DNA of 64,000 nt from Acanthosepion esculentum (taxonomy: Eukaryota; Mollusca; Cephalopoda; Sepiida; Sepiidae). Under the pieces are notes generated by a model. It made no database searches. It was not told where the DNA came from and saw nothing but the letters and a program-made list of their open reading frames with translations. Within the stretch, counting starts at the first letter, position 1. Every line of letters begins with the position of its first letter. Of the stretch, positions 20,098 through 30,559 are shown piece by piece. Location of the stretch: NCBI GenBank assembly GCA_964036315.1, contig OZ038488.1, positions 64,267,254 to 64,331,253 of the forward strand, given 5' to 3'. The position numbers and the translations under genes are program-made.

Positions 20098-20275
20098 ATT
20101 TTTGTCAACTTTGATCTTCAAAAATTTAAATGCAATGTAAAACGTTATCTTTTTTTTCATTTTTTTTAATTGTTTTCTCTCCATAATAGTGTTTTTTGTT
20201 TGCATATTATCTTACGCTCTGCGTCTTAGTGGCCTCATTGCCTTGCTTGGTGTGAAATGATTTAAAAAAATAATA
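20098..20275 (+). pseudogene. LINE-J extreme C-terminus and 3' end
   Basis: It encodes FVNFDLQKFKCNVKRYL, equivalent to the CFP..YNLQRFKCSVNRHL block of the copy at 15938. A 3' UTR ends in 'gccttgcttggtgtgaaa' plus an A-rich tail. The same end occurs in reverse at 21185-21240 and, diverged, at 15945. Confidence 0.75.
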
Positions 20276-20280
20276 AAATA

Positions 20281-21039
20281 AATAAATATCCTTAGATCTG
20301 ATAAGTCCAGAATGGATACGAAGAGACTGAAATAAATTAGAAGATAGATATGGAGAGACTGAACAAGAGTCAACTGAGCAATAGCGTGTGTTTGGCGGGT
20401 GACAAAGACATAAAAATGGTATAAATAAAAGTTTGTTCCGGTTTCGTTTATACACCGCATACATCTCTGCTCATTGTCTGTTTTCTGCAAAACAAAATGT
20501 AGGAAAGAGAAGAAAAGGGGGGTACAATTCACCTTCTCATCTTACCTCTGATGTCACTGTTCATTACGTCGGCTCGACATCACTGGAAAGTTTCCCTAAT
20601 GTGTAAATAAAGACCTACAAATCACAGCTTTTAAATCTTTACAATTTCACATTGTGAAGTTGCACCTGCGTTCGCTGTCTACCGATTCTTGAAGACACTC
20701 GTTCACCAGTCATAAACCTTATATACTCTCGTTTTTTTTGTTTTTGTTTTTTGCTTTTTTTTTTTTTTTTTACAGTTTAAGATATTTTATTTGAGAAATG
20801 CGTGTGGCTTGGTTTGTTGATGTTGTTTTGCATTACTTTAAAAACCAACCCATGAACATGTCGCCCTCACAAAAGGTTTGAGAGCCATGAGATTAAAGCA
20901 AAAGATTTTTTTAGATATACAAAGTTTTTAATCAGATTAATTAATTCATATTATTCAGTTTTCCAATTAAAGAGTGGGCATGGCTTTATTCTAGTAATCA
21001 ATTCTGTACTTTTTAATTATAAATTTCGCACAATAGAGG
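20281..21039. other. No recognised feature
   Basis: Includes a T-rich run near 20730-20773. Two short overlapping minus-strand frames at 20207-20532 have no recognisable domain. Confidence 0.5.
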
Positions 21040-21245
21040 TCTCGAGAGGCATTCAAGTGAAGATGGCAGGAAGTGAAGATTTTAGAGATAACAGAATAAA
21101 ATGACAACTGACGCTTGACTTGAAAAGTGTAAGATTGAATTTTTCAGGGAAGCATACACTCGAAAGTCTGTTCCAAAGATTTAAAGTTTTGGTGGTTTTG
21201 TCTTAATCATTTCACACCAAGCAAGGCGATAATAACACTAAGTTG
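21040..21245 (-). pseudogene. LINE-J extreme C-terminus and 3' end
   Basis: The minus strand reads LWNRLSSVCFPEKFNLTLFK then SSVSCHF, the terminal LINE-J block, followed by a 3' UTR with 'gccttgcttggtgtgaaa' in complement. Only about 200 bp remain. Confidence 0.72.
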
Positions 21246-21372
21246 CATGGGGTTACTGGGAGTGAAAGAGAATAAGACTTTAAATGGAACCGGAAACCAA
21301 GTCCTAAACAGGAAACAACTGATTAACCTATACTCCTGTTCAACAGACGGAGAAAAGGTGTATCGAGAAACA

Positions 21373-22045
21373 TGTTCAAAAATAATTGCTCGAAAAAAAT
21401 TATTCGAAAACAATTATTCGAAAAACATTTTTATTCGAATTGTAAATTGTTTGAAGGAAAAGTAATCGAAGGATAGTTATACTAAATGATAATTATTCGA
21501 AATACCTATGTTTGAAATATGTATGTTGTCTTGCTTTGAGAGGACCAATGCTGATTTACATAGAACTAATAACACACTTGAAGGGTGGCATAGGGCTTTT
21601 TTGAATCATCCCACAATATAGAATTTTATTAGATGCTCTTAAAAAAGAACAGGTCTTGCAAGAAATTCATATTGCAAAAGTAAGAGCAGATTGTCAAAAT
21701 ATCAAGAACGCCAAGAATACTGTGACGTAAATGAAAAACATAAAAAAATAAGTGGCATCCCTTAACGAGTACTCTTCAGTAATTGACTATTTGTTTGCAG
21801 TTTCATATAACTGAAGCTTATAAGGATTTTTTCTTACTAAATTGTTTTATTAACGATATTTGCATTTCGAATAATTATCATTTGTGTATTTCCTCTTTTA
21901 ACTTTTACATTTTTATGGCACTAAAGAATTTTGCATTTCGAATAATTATCATTTAGTACAATTGTCCTTTCGATTAATTTTCATTCAAACAATAAATGTT
22001 TTTCAAATAATTGTTTTCGAGCAATTATTGTCAAACAATGTTCAC
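21373..22045. mobile_element. Foldback element with long terminal inverted repeats
   Basis: The left arm (about 21373-21512) and right arm (about 21900-22045) are inverted repeats of roughly 130 bp. They share 'aataattgctcgaaaa', 'aattattcgaaaa', 'aatcgaa' and 'ctaaatgataattattcg'. A second copy of the inner word lies at 21862-21890. The centre has no transposase. The arms are rich in 'ttcgaataatt'. No target duplication is obvious. Confidence 0.75.
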
Positions 22046-22175
22046 ATAATCGGCAAAGAGTGTAAATTCCTGGGAAAAAGGCTGTTTGAAGAAAATCTTT
22101 TTCGAACATGGAGGAAAAGCGGGTGATTCGACTCCGCGGAAGTGACATAGAAATACGGATATACCAATACGTTTT

Positions 22176-22540
22176 CTTTTATATGCCGTGTCTCTTCAAG
22201 ACGTGAATCATCATGACTCTCCATCTATTCCTGTTCTTTGTAGTTCTCAGCAACGACTGTCTATTAACTACCCACTCCAGTCCACACTTTGTCATTTATT
22301 TACATAAACCCATTCGCTGCTGTCTCACTCTGTCTCCCTTTCCATCAACTGCTGTCTCCCTCTGTCTCCCTTTCCATCAGCTGCTGTCTCCCTCTGTCTC
22401 CCTTTCCATCAATGAAGTTCTCCAAGCTCTCTTCTCTCACTGTATTCTAGACATTCCAAATGTTTCTTTCTGATTCTAATTATACGTCTCCTTTTCGTTG
22501 CCATTTTCCTTAATAAGTGTCTGTGTAGTAACGTAATAAA
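22176..22540 (-). pseudogene. LINE-R 3' end with internal minisatellite
   Basis: The minus strand matches the LINE-R 3' region, with complement of 'tgccgtgtctcttcaagacg' at the element end and the 'ttccattttcctta' block. The middle (about 22315-22415) contains three tandem copies of a roughly 35-bp unit 'tgctgtctccctctgtctcc' that other LINE-R copies lack. Confidence 0.7.
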
Positions 22541-22559
22541 CGATGTAAAATGTGACACC

Positions 22560-22875
22560 GAAATCCGAAGACACATTAGCGTAGCTAAAACTAAAATAAA
22601 TATTAAGAAACAGGAAAATTTCCTTAGAAACAAAGGAGAACTGCTATTATAAATGTTTGTGCATGGTAGTGAATGTTGGACAATTTAATCTCAAATGCGA
22701 TATTGATGCGATTCTACAGAAGGATACTGAGAATACCATGGGTAGAAAATGTGAGCAACGAGAAAGTTTTAAGGAAAATGGGAAAGAAGACATTGATACT
22801 TACAATCAGAAAGAGGCAGTTGAAATTTACGGGACGCATGATGAGAAAATATAACACTCACATGACATATTGTTA
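22560..22875 (+). pseudogene. LINE-R C-terminal fragment
   Basis: Frame pieces give FYRRILRIPWVENVSNEKVL then LRKMGKKTLILTIRKRQLKF and GRMMRK. These are the same blocks as in the copies at 43930 and 44520. It is arranged head to head with the preceding minus-strand copy. Confidence 0.82.
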
Positions 22876-23536
22876 AAAATCTTTTATTCATATAAACTGA
22901 AAGCATTATTATTCAGTCATCAAAGTAACACCTTTCAGCTAAATTATGCAATCAATGATATCCGATTTCGATTTCTTTCTTGTAAAATCATTTTTCCTTT
23001 TTTATGATTTTACATAAACCTTTATCTATTCCATTTCAATTTTGAATGGAGGATTCCTTCGTGGAATTTTACCAAGTCTTGGACTTGAGAAACACACCAG
23101 CGATAGATAGATCGAAACGAAACCCATGATAATTTTAACTGAATGCTATTCTGAATTTGAATGAATGAAAGGTTCCCCTATGATTCCCCTATGGATCATA
23201 GTCACAACCGCACCATCCTAGGATTTGAATAACAGAGTCTGTACAAAAAAAATATTAGAAATATTTATTTGCCCTTGGTTCAGAATCAAATAGCAAATTT
23301 CCTAGGTACTCCTGGTATTTCTGTTGACTTCAATCGATTTAAGTTCTTGTTTTGCCCAGCTTAGGAATGGACCTGAGTGCCTGTTGATATTGCCCACATG
23401 TTTATCCTTTTTATGAAATTTTGTTTGCTTTTATTATTTTCTAATATGTTCTTTGCTGTCTTAAAATACTCCTTTTTCATAAAAAAAAAAAATAAGGGAT
23501 TTTTTTTTTGTTTTATTGTGTTACACCCAAGATTAC
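22876..23536. other. No recognised feature
   Basis: AT-rich noncoding sequence. It contains a short duplicated 'ttcccctatgatt' near 23175. Confidence 0.5.
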
Positions 23537-24447
23537 TACAGGTTGAGTATCCTTTATCAGAAATTTCAAAATCTGAAAACCTCCAAAATCCGAAAGTTTT
23601 TCAGGTGCTGACCTGACTTCCCACAAATGGAAAATTTCCTTCACACACTCACAGTGATGTCATCAATGATGTACTCTCTCCCTCCAGTTTCTCGCACCTG
23701 ATGTAGAAGTATTGTTTGCTTATATATTTTTTGTAAGTAGTGATCCTGTTTTTTGTACAAGTACAGAAAGTATAAAACATTATTTTTACGTGAAATTTCA
23801 CCACTTAAATATCCATGTATCCATCATTACCTGTATCTGCATGTACACAAAAATTTATTAAATTTTATATAAACTACTTTCAGGGTATTTCTTATTTATA
23901 TAAAACTACGTTCAAGTTATATGTATTGATATAAGCTGTGTTATGAAATGTAAAGTGATATAGTGTTTATATTTGGGCTCCATTCCCAAGTTGCCCTATT
24001 TTATAGTGAGGCCATCGATGATGTACCCTTTCCCTCCAGTTTCTCGCACTTGATGTAGAAGTATTGTTTGCTTATATATTTTTTGTAAGTAGTGATCCTG
24101 TTTTTTTGTTTTTTTTTATACAAGTACAGAAAGTATAAAACATTATTTTTATGTGAAATTTTACCACTTAAATATCCATATGAACTAGCATCATTACCTG
24201 TATGTGCATGTAGAAAAAATTTATTAAATTTTATATAAAACTATTTTCAGTACATATTTTATTTATATAAAGTTACGTCCAAGGTATATGTATTGATATA
24301 ATCTGTGTTATGAAATGTAAAGTGATATAGTGTTTATGCTTATGTTTGGGAGCCATACCTAAGTTGCTCTATTTTATAGTAGCTAGATACAAAATTCCAA
24401 ACTGCGGAAAAATCTGAGAATTTCAAATAAAAGTTTCTCAACATGTA
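23537..24447. mobile_element. Tigger/pogo-like element with internal tandem duplication
   Basis: The element runs about 23539-24445, flanked by TA. The left end 'caggttgagtatcctttat' and the reverse complement of the right end 'catgttgagaaacttttat' are related terminal inverted repeats, followed by alternating 'aaaatctgaaaa' and 'aaaatccgaaa' words. From memory, this resembles the ends of Tigger/pogo elements in vertebrates. Two internal copies, 352 bp apart (from 23681 and 24033), share 'cctccagtttctcgcac', 'gtaagtagtgatcctg' and 'gtaaagtgatatagtg'. No transposase is left. Confidence 0.7.
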
Positions 24448-24689
24448 ATATATTTTAGTGGTGTTTTATAGTTATCTCCTTCCTGGTAGTTTAGTTATGA
24501 AAGTTGATATAAATTTTTCTTGTTGCATTGCTCGTACTTCATATTTCTCAGTATTGAATTCCATTATGATGACATCGCTTTGTTATTTTTTTAATTTATT
24601 TGGTCGAGCAAGCTGGGACATTCATAGGTCTATCACGCCAACTTCTGCATCAAGTTCGGAATGTCAATAGGATTTCATTTTGTGTCATA

Positions 24690-25345
24690 ACATAGTTGGT
24701 CAATGTAGGTGGTTGTTGGGCGACCAATGCGTCTTGCTCCATAGCTAGGTGCCAAGAGCAGTAGATCATTCGCAAACTCTTGTTTTGCTCGCCAAAGTGT
24801 CCTGCAAAGTGCATTCTGCGTTCGCATAAGAATGTAGAACTATCAGAGATGGGCCCATAGAGCTGTTATTTAGTTGGAGGTTGTCTCCAAGAGATGTTAA
24901 ATACAGCTCTCTGTAGGTTCCATCAGACTTAGATTCTAGGGTTTTAGTTAATGTTCAAGCAGTGGTACTATACATTAGAATCACCTCTATAGTGCACGAA
25001 AGAATCTCCGTTTGAGGTTGTCTGGTAGATCAGATTTCCAGATTACATCCATTTTATTCAAGGCGACCCAGGATTTATCTATGCAAATTTTCACATCCTT
25101 TTCAGTAGAATTTATTTAGCTTCCGAGGTATATAGAAGATTTGACATATTTAAATGATTCCCCTGAGACATTTTGTATTGAGCCTTGCTAATTGAAGCCT
25201 ATGAATTCAGTTTTAGAGGCATTGACATAGAGTCCAACATTGTTAGCAGCATTTTCTAGATGATGTAAGTAGACTGTGGCGTTGGTAATGGTGTCTGCAG
25301 TGATAGCTAAGTCATCTGCATTGCCAAGATCGGTCAACTTTTTGC
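24690..25345 (-). pseudogene. LINE reverse transcriptase relic, different family
   Basis: The minus strand from 25345 reads ADDLAITADTITNA, NAANNVGLYVNASKTEFIGF, KYVKSSIYLGS, CIDKSWVALNKMDVIWKSDL and KRRFFRAL. After more breaks it reads FANDLLLLAPSYGARRIGRP. This is the palm end and thumb of a LINE RT. The block order (NASKTEF, YLGS, W.AL.K, IWKS.L) differs from LINE-J and LINE-R copies here. At least four stops are present. Confidence 0.75.
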
Positions 25346-26135
25346 AGGCTATCGACTTGAGAGTCTTGGTGATAAAGTAAAACCTCGATAATGGGAAGTT
25401 CTCAGTACGTAGCCAAGGGTGATAACAAAGAGAAAAAATGCAAGGGTCTCATCCTGAAAGACCCTCGCTTTGATGTCGAAGAAACTACTGTCACGGTCTG
25501 GGGATCTAAACAAAGATCTGGTATTTTTATATAGCTTCATTGTGACAACTACTGTTTCAGGGGTCGAGGGATGCCATACACGAGAAGAATCTTTTCTATT
25601 TTCCCCTATATACAGATTTGACGGAAAATCTACAAAAAGTAAGACGGCCTGTAGATTCTATGCCCTCAATAATCCGCCGTACAGTCGGGATTTGTAGTCG
25701 TTCACTATTTAAGTAAAATATTTCATTTTTTTTATTCCTTTGAAACAACTGTTCATGATATACAGTAGTGTTATAATGGAATAAAGTGTTGCTGTCGACA
25801 CTTGAGTTTGAACATAGATCGCCAGTGAGCAAACACGAGCGATCACATTATTGAATTAAGTAGATCACGTTACCATGGGGGAAAACGCATAAGTAGAAAG
25901 TAGCGTGACGTCTAAACGTTCACCATTTCTAGTCTATCCTCTATTACTATATGGATCGCTGTTCTCTACTCTATTCACTATACTATTTCTCTGTTCAGAT
26001 CACTATACGGTGATTACTATTCGAGCGAGTGTTATCGAGCAAGTACTATTAGTGTGAGTGTTATTCGAAGGCGTCTGACACTAGTATTGTTCAGCGGCGT
26101 TACTGTACTTGTAATCTGTGATTACAAAGTCTCTA
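25346..26135. other. No recognised feature
   Basis: Mixed composition. 25900-26135 has a low-A, ACT-rich texture that might be LTR-like, but no ends were found. Confidence 0.4.
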
Positions 26136-26220
26136 CTACAACGAGCATTACGAAAGTGACAACGAGTATTCGTTGACATCACAAAAGTGGCAACGAGTAT
26201 TCGTTGATATCACAAAAAGT
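26136..26220. repeat. Short tandem duplication, about 33 bp
   Basis: 'caacgagtattcgttga' followed by '.atcacaaaa' occurs twice in a row. Confidence 0.85.
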
Positions 26221-26309
26221 AGTTACTTATCTTTTCCCATAAAGTTCCTGAATCGACATCCAATTTTACAGCTTTTAAGATTATATTCAGTATTACCGTG
26301 TTTACAGGG

Positions 26310-27830
26310 CTTTACGCACTTCTCAAATTCTGGAGCGGTTCCCGCTCTTACACCCAGAAATGGAGCGCGCTTCTCTCCTCGCCCCTTTCATAAAAAAGGA
26401 GCCGCTCCATTTCCCGCTCCTGGAAAAAAAAAGGAGCGCGCTCCTATTCCCACTCAATTGATATGCTGTAATATTACATCAACAAATTCTCAACTGCATT
26501 GTTACCTAATCTGCAGAGTTTATTGTTCCCCATTTAACCAGAAACATCTGCCTTTAAATTTATTTCTTTATTTATGTGTACTGATGAAAGTGAGTAGATT
26601 AATTGATCGAGGTAGAAAAGTTTTAGAAATTTAATTTAGATAAACAATATTTTCCTGCTTGCAAAAAAAACTGATTTTTCGAGACACTTACTGTGCGTAC
26701 ATTTTTTGTCGAATAGTTAACGAAAAAGCATTAGATAAACTTCCATCTGTCATTCAAGCTGTCAACATCTTAAATAAACAGCTAATGCCGTGTTAAAAAT
26801 GCATTTCTGCGATATTTTAAAATTTAAAGTAATATTTGTTTCAAGTCAGATTAATTAAACTTGAAATCAGCTAATATTCCTCAAATAAATTTTCAGAAAA
26901 GTATATTTTATTTTTGAAATTTTTTTTTAATAAACAGAATTACATTGTGCCGACAGGTAACTAAAAATGGCGCTAAAATCAGTAATGGTTAGTAAGTTCA
27001 AAACAAAAAAAAACTTTTTCCACTCAATGTAGATTGGTTTTGAAACAGAACTGAGTATTTTGTTTATTGAAAATATTAAATTTAATCTATTACCTTGAAA
27101 TTAAAACTGAAATAAAAGATTCAAGAACGATTTTTCATTTTTTAAATTTCATTTTAAACCTTAGGTACTGCGAATTTGTGGAGATACTTAATTTAAATAA
27201 ATTAACATTTTTTAATTCATACCGCAATTAACCATAAACAAACCCCCAAAACTCGATTAAAGAAGCCTGTTCTAACTTTAATAACAGCCCAAAATGATTA
27301 AACATGTTCATGACATCAAATAAATGTGAAAGTTTAAAAAATATTTAAAAAATAAAACAATACAGCTGAATTAAGATTCTGTCATTTCAATTATTTTTGA
27401 AAGCAAAAACGCAAGCTTTTATTATTTATAAATGAAATAACACTCGTATATATAACAGACACGCAAACTCACACACAACCCAACCGATAAAGCTTAAATT
27501 TTCTTAGTAGCAATTTGTCTCCCCTTAAAATCTGATTTTAATCAGATCAAAAGAAAAAATGTCAACACCGTCTTAAACTATTTCTGTATTAACTGCTTAA
27601 AAAAGAAATAAATATCCCTCCCATACACTAGGACGGCAAACTTTCAAATTTTACATTTTTTTTTTAATTTAGGAGCTGCAAAAAGTGCGGAGTATTACTC
27701 CTTTGCACCGATAAAATGGAGCGACTCCCGCTCCTTGTGAAAAAAAGAAGCCCTCTTCTCAATTGGCTTCTTCAAAAAGGAGCGTGCTCTAGCAACGCGC
27801 TCATTTCAGGAGGTCTCCTTAAAACCATGA
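26310..27830. mobile_element. Candidate DNA transposon with GGAGCG palindrome clusters at both ends
   Basis: The left cluster (26330-26455) has at least four imperfect palindromes of the GGAGC...GCTCC type (for example 'ggagccgctcc', 'ggagcgcgctcc'). The right cluster (27690-27800) has two more ('ggagcgactcccgctcc', 'ggagcgtgctc'). The interior is AT-rich and includes a Rep-5 segment at 26820-27200. The left end 'cagggctttacgcacttct' looks like a hAT terminal inverted repeat, but I did not find its partner. The 153-residue frame across the left cluster is composition-driven. Confidence 0.45.
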
Positions 27831-27899
27831 ATGTTTATGACAAACAATGTCTAACTTTTGGTATGGCTTCTCCTTTTGTGGTATTTGCAAAACACACAC

Positions 27900-27913
27900 G
27901 CGCGTGCGCGCTT

Positions 27914-27980
<67 letters not shown>
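27900..27980. repeat. (TA)n microsatellite
   Basis: (CG/CA)-rich start then (TA)n to 27977. Confidence 0.97.
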
Positions 27981-27989
<9 letters not shown>

Positions 27990-28009
27990 GTATATATATT
28001 GGGATCAAA

Positions 28010-28150
28010 TATAGATAGAAATCCGACAATGATAGTATAAAGAACAAATAGGAAACATTTATAAATCTAATATGTTTCACTTTTATGAAAGCTTCGTCAG
28101 AGAATGAAATACGTAAGAGTAAAAGAAAATTCAGGTATTTTTAATTTTTC
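28010..28150 (-). repeat. PLE-terminal-like segment with hammerhead-like core
   Basis: The minus strand at about 28104-28051 reads CTGACGA, AG, CTTT-CATA-AAAG (a 4-bp hairpin), T, GAAACAT ... ATGTTTC (a 7-bp hairpin). The core residues and stems II and III fit a hammerhead. I could not pair stem I convincingly. Confidence 0.45.
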
Positions 28151-28284
28151 TGTTTTTCATTGGTTAAGCAAACCTCACATGCATTAGTCTTGTCAAGCAG
28201 AGTTCATGTGTACATTCGTTTGTGTATGCGGTGTGTGTGCGCGCGCGCCTCTAGTCGGCATTTCCGTATTTGTGCCTTATCCTA

Positions 28285-28285
<1 letters not shown>

Positions 28286-28370
<85 letters not shown>
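28286..28370. repeat. (CA)n-(TA)n microsatellite
   Basis: (CA)n to about 28322 then (TA)n. Confidence 0.97.
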
Positions 28371-28373
<3 letters not shown>

Positions 28374-28405
28374 ATGGTACAGAAATATCAGTTTTTGCTC
28401 TTATC

Positions 28406-28472
28406 CTATAGATAGATAGATATGTGCATGTTTGTGTGTATATCTTTATGAGAGTATTTTAATGAAGAGCTG

Positions 28473-28531
<59 letters not shown>

Positions 28532-28675
28532 GAAATATAGTCATAAATGTGCTATATTTATGGGATAAAGTGCTCAATATCAGAGATAGAGCGTGTGTAA
28601 ATATAAAAGTGAACATAGAAGTCAACACTTAGAGGCGACAGTCTTTTTCATGCTAGATGCCATCGTCAGATATAT
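28406..28675 (-). repeat. pLTR-A, first tandem copy
   Basis: Order on the plus strand: GATA units, 'tttatgag.gtattttaatga', (TA)n 28479-28528, then 'agaaatatagtcataa' to 'gccatcgtcag'. The second copy at 28676-29110 repeats the same order. The minus-strand ribozyme is cut off at 28669, where GATA units resume, so its stem I 5' strand is missing. Confidence 0.82.
28623..28669 (-). ncRNA. Truncated hammerhead ribozyme
   Basis: CTGACGA, a stem II hairpin ending GCAT, GAAA and CTGTC are present. The first strand of stem I is lost, and a G-to-A/C-run change (GAAAAAG) spoils stem III. It is predicted inactive. Confidence 0.7.
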
Positions 28676-28894
28676 ATAGATAGATAGGTAGGTAGATAGA
28701 TAGATAGATAGATAGGTAGATAGATAATATATGTGCATATTTGTGTGTGTGTACCTTTATGAGCTTATTTTAATGAACGGGTGTTGGAAATTTTCGGCTT
28801 GTTCAAGGAGCCCTTCCATAAATAAATCTAATGTTTGGTCATTCGGTTCAATTTTCTAGGTGGGTTGGTTGGTGAATATTTCAGAGCTCCTTGC

Positions 28895-28953
<59 letters not shown>

Positions 28954-29110
28954 TGAACATAGAAGTCAACACTTAGAGGCGACAGTCTGTTTCATGCTAG
29001 ATGCAATCATCAGGCAACGAGTGCTGTTATTTTTCTCGGCTAATTATATATACGGGTCAGTTGTGCATTGTGGGTAGTCTATTTTGGCGGTTATTTTACC
29101 GAAAGTCGTT
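28676..29110 (-). repeat. pLTR-A, second tandem copy
   Basis: GATA array 28672-28725, a longer spacer with 'tttatgagcttattttaatga', (TA)n 28897-28949, then 'aaaagtgaacatagaagtca' and the full ribozyme region, 'ttgtgcattgtgggtagtct' and 'ttttggcggttattttacc'. Tandem terminal repeats are characteristic of Penelope-like elements. Confidence 0.85.
28967..29026 (-). ncRNA. Hammerhead ribozyme, type I (pLTR-A)
   Basis: A 60-nt minus-strand fold close to the one at 61765. The core CTGATGA, GAA and the cut triplet GTC are all present. Stem II is TGC/GCA with an ATCTA loop. Stem III is ACAG/CTGT with a one-base loop. Stem I pairs CAGCAC with GTGTTG (one G.U) and GC with GC, but one pair in the middle is lost. 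Confidence 0.75.
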
Positions 29111-29600
29111 TATTTGTTTATTTATTTGGGTTAAATTATTTCTCATCTTATATATTTATTTATTTTACTTTTATTTTAATCGTTTTTTTTATTAACGTGG
29201 TAAAATTTGTTTATATCGTTTATTTAATAGTTTTGTTTTGGTTTGGGAAGATAATTAAAGCTATTTATTCAATTTTGGGTTTGATTGTTGTAGTTTAATT
29301 TGTTTATTACTTCATGTATTTATTTTGATTAATTATCTTCATTTGTTTTTTCTAACGGTTGGTTTGTCGGGATCGGTTTGTTAGTTTATTTATTTATTTG
29401 GATGAATTTAGATCAATTTATTTTACTTGCTATTATTTATTTGTTATACTGCATATTTTCTCTTTTCGGTTTTCGATTTTTAAGTAACGTAGTATTTTTT
29501 TTAATCGTTATATAACAGTTATAGCTATTTTTTCGTCCTATTTTTGGTTTGATTTTTATAGTCTAACTAATATTTTGGTTTTTACTGGGTTTTTGTTGAA
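29111..29600 (-). other. T-rich PLE 3' untranslated region
   Basis: On the minus strand this is A-rich, G/C-poor sequence joining the PLE fragment at 29792-29600 to pLTR-A. Its composition and words ('aaataaataaat', 'taaacaaac') match 60964-61680. Short plus-strand frames here are composition artefacts. Confidence 0.65.
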
Positions 29601-29792
29601 TATTGAACCATATGATATTTCTTTTCCTGTTGGCCTTTTTGTGTTCTGTGGTGAGTATGTGAGTGTTGTTGGGAATCCGCTATCTTTTAGGGCTGTTTCG
29701 TAGTCTTTCTTAGCTTTGTTAAATATGGGTTCATTGGAGGAATTTTCGGAAAGCCTGCGGTTAATTGATTTTGGTATCTTCCAACCATCCAC
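29600..29792 (-). pseudogene. PLE polyprotein fragment, minus strand
   Basis: Minus-strand reading gives INRRLSENSSNEPIFNKAKK then DYETALKDSGF, the linker of PLE proteins just before the nuclease. A one-base shift then gives KANRKRNIIWFN, identical in DNA over about 38 bp to the plus-strand copy at 29819-29856. The fragment points toward the pLTR-A copies at 28.4-29.1 kb. Confidence 0.8.
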
Positions 29793-30190
29793 CTTCTATA
29801 ATCAAACAGAAAAAGAAAAGGCCAACAGGAAAAGAAATATCATATGGTTCAACCCACCGTACAGCAAAAACGTAAAAACAAACGTAGGAAAAATATTCTT
29901 CAAACTCTTACACAAACACTTCCCGGAATCAAGCACCCTACACAAAATATTCAACAAAAACAAAGTAAAAATTAGCTACAGTTGCACTGAGAACATGGCA
30001 CAAATGATAAAAAAGCAAAACAGGAAAATTATCAACAAACCACACGAACAAATTAAACCCACGTGCAATTGCAGAATAAAGTACGAATGTCCCTTAAACG
30101 GTAATTGTTTACAAAACAACGTAATATACCAAGCCACGATAAAATCACCAGATAATGAAGAAAAAGTATACATAGGAGTAACTGAAGGAT
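29790..30190 (+). pseudogene. PLE polyprotein fragment: linker, Cys cluster and start of GIY-YIG
   Basis: Open for about 130 residues: RKRNIIWFNPPYSKNVKTNV, FFKLLHKHFP, LHKIFNKNKVKISYSC, then a cysteine cluster CNCRIKYECPLNGNC, NNVIYQATI, and EEKVYIGVTEG. The last motif begins the GIY-YIG nuclease (YIG). The sequence stops there, as the next codon is TGA and pLTR-A follows at once. The rest of the nuclease and all of the RT are missing. It lies head to head with the minus-strand fragment, overlapping in an inverted 38-bp segment. The open frame over this length suggests a young copy. Confidence 0.88.
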
Positions 30191-30309
30191 GAAACAGACT
30201 GTCGCCTCTAAGTGTCGACGTCTATGTTCACTTTTATATTTACACACGCTCTATCTCTGATATTGAGCACTTTATCCCATAAATATAGTACATCTTAAGA
30301 CTATATTTC

Positions 30310-30312
<3 letters not shown>
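30190..30312 (+). repeat. pLTR-A, inverted copy, 5' truncated
   Basis: It starts within the ribozyme at 'tgaaacagactgtcgcc' and continues to 'gactatatttcttca', abutting (TA)n. It is inverted relative to the copies at 28.4-29.1 kb. The cut triplet and stem I 3' strand are present, but CTGANGA is gone. Confidence 0.85.

Positions 30313-30313
<1 letters not shown>

Positions 30314-30372
<59 letters not shown>
30314..30372. repeat. (TA)n microsatellite
   Basis: (TA)n directly outside pLTR-A. Confidence 0.97.
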
Positions 30373-30374
<2 letters not shown>

Positions 30375-30535
30375 AAGATCATTACTTCTGAGAGTGATAT
30401 CCTCTTTGACTGTTCGCAGTTGTCACTCGATAGCAGACTTAGCTGTATAAATACATATCCAGCGTCCTTAATGTAAAAGTAATGCTTTACGAGCTCGTCT
30501 CGCAGTTCGTTGTGTACTAATTCCCATCCCTACTC
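30375..30535. repeat. Direct repeat, copy 1
   Basis: It is repeated at 31160-31320 with about 75-80 percent identity ('gagagtgatat', 'cgatagcagacttagct', 'acgtgtctcgcagtt'-type words). Each copy is followed by a CTT-rich tract and a LINE-R 3' end, so a unit of about 785 bp was duplicated. Confidence 0.8.
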
Positions 30536-30559
30536 GATTAAGTCAAACTTTTTCTTATT

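Noticed and set aside
25900..26220. LTR of a retrotransposon
   Set aside because: Texture is LTR-like, but neither TG/CA ends, TATA, poly(A) signal nor a second copy was found.
26173..26634. 153-residue open frame, plus strand
   Set aside because: It crosses the GGAGCG palindrome cluster; its Pro/Ala/Arg-rich middle follows from the repeats and the ends are AT-rich.
29716..30192. Intact host GIY-YIG nuclease gene
   Set aside because: The frame contains only the linker, cysteine cluster and first GIY-YIG motif of a PLE and is cut off by the terminal repeat.
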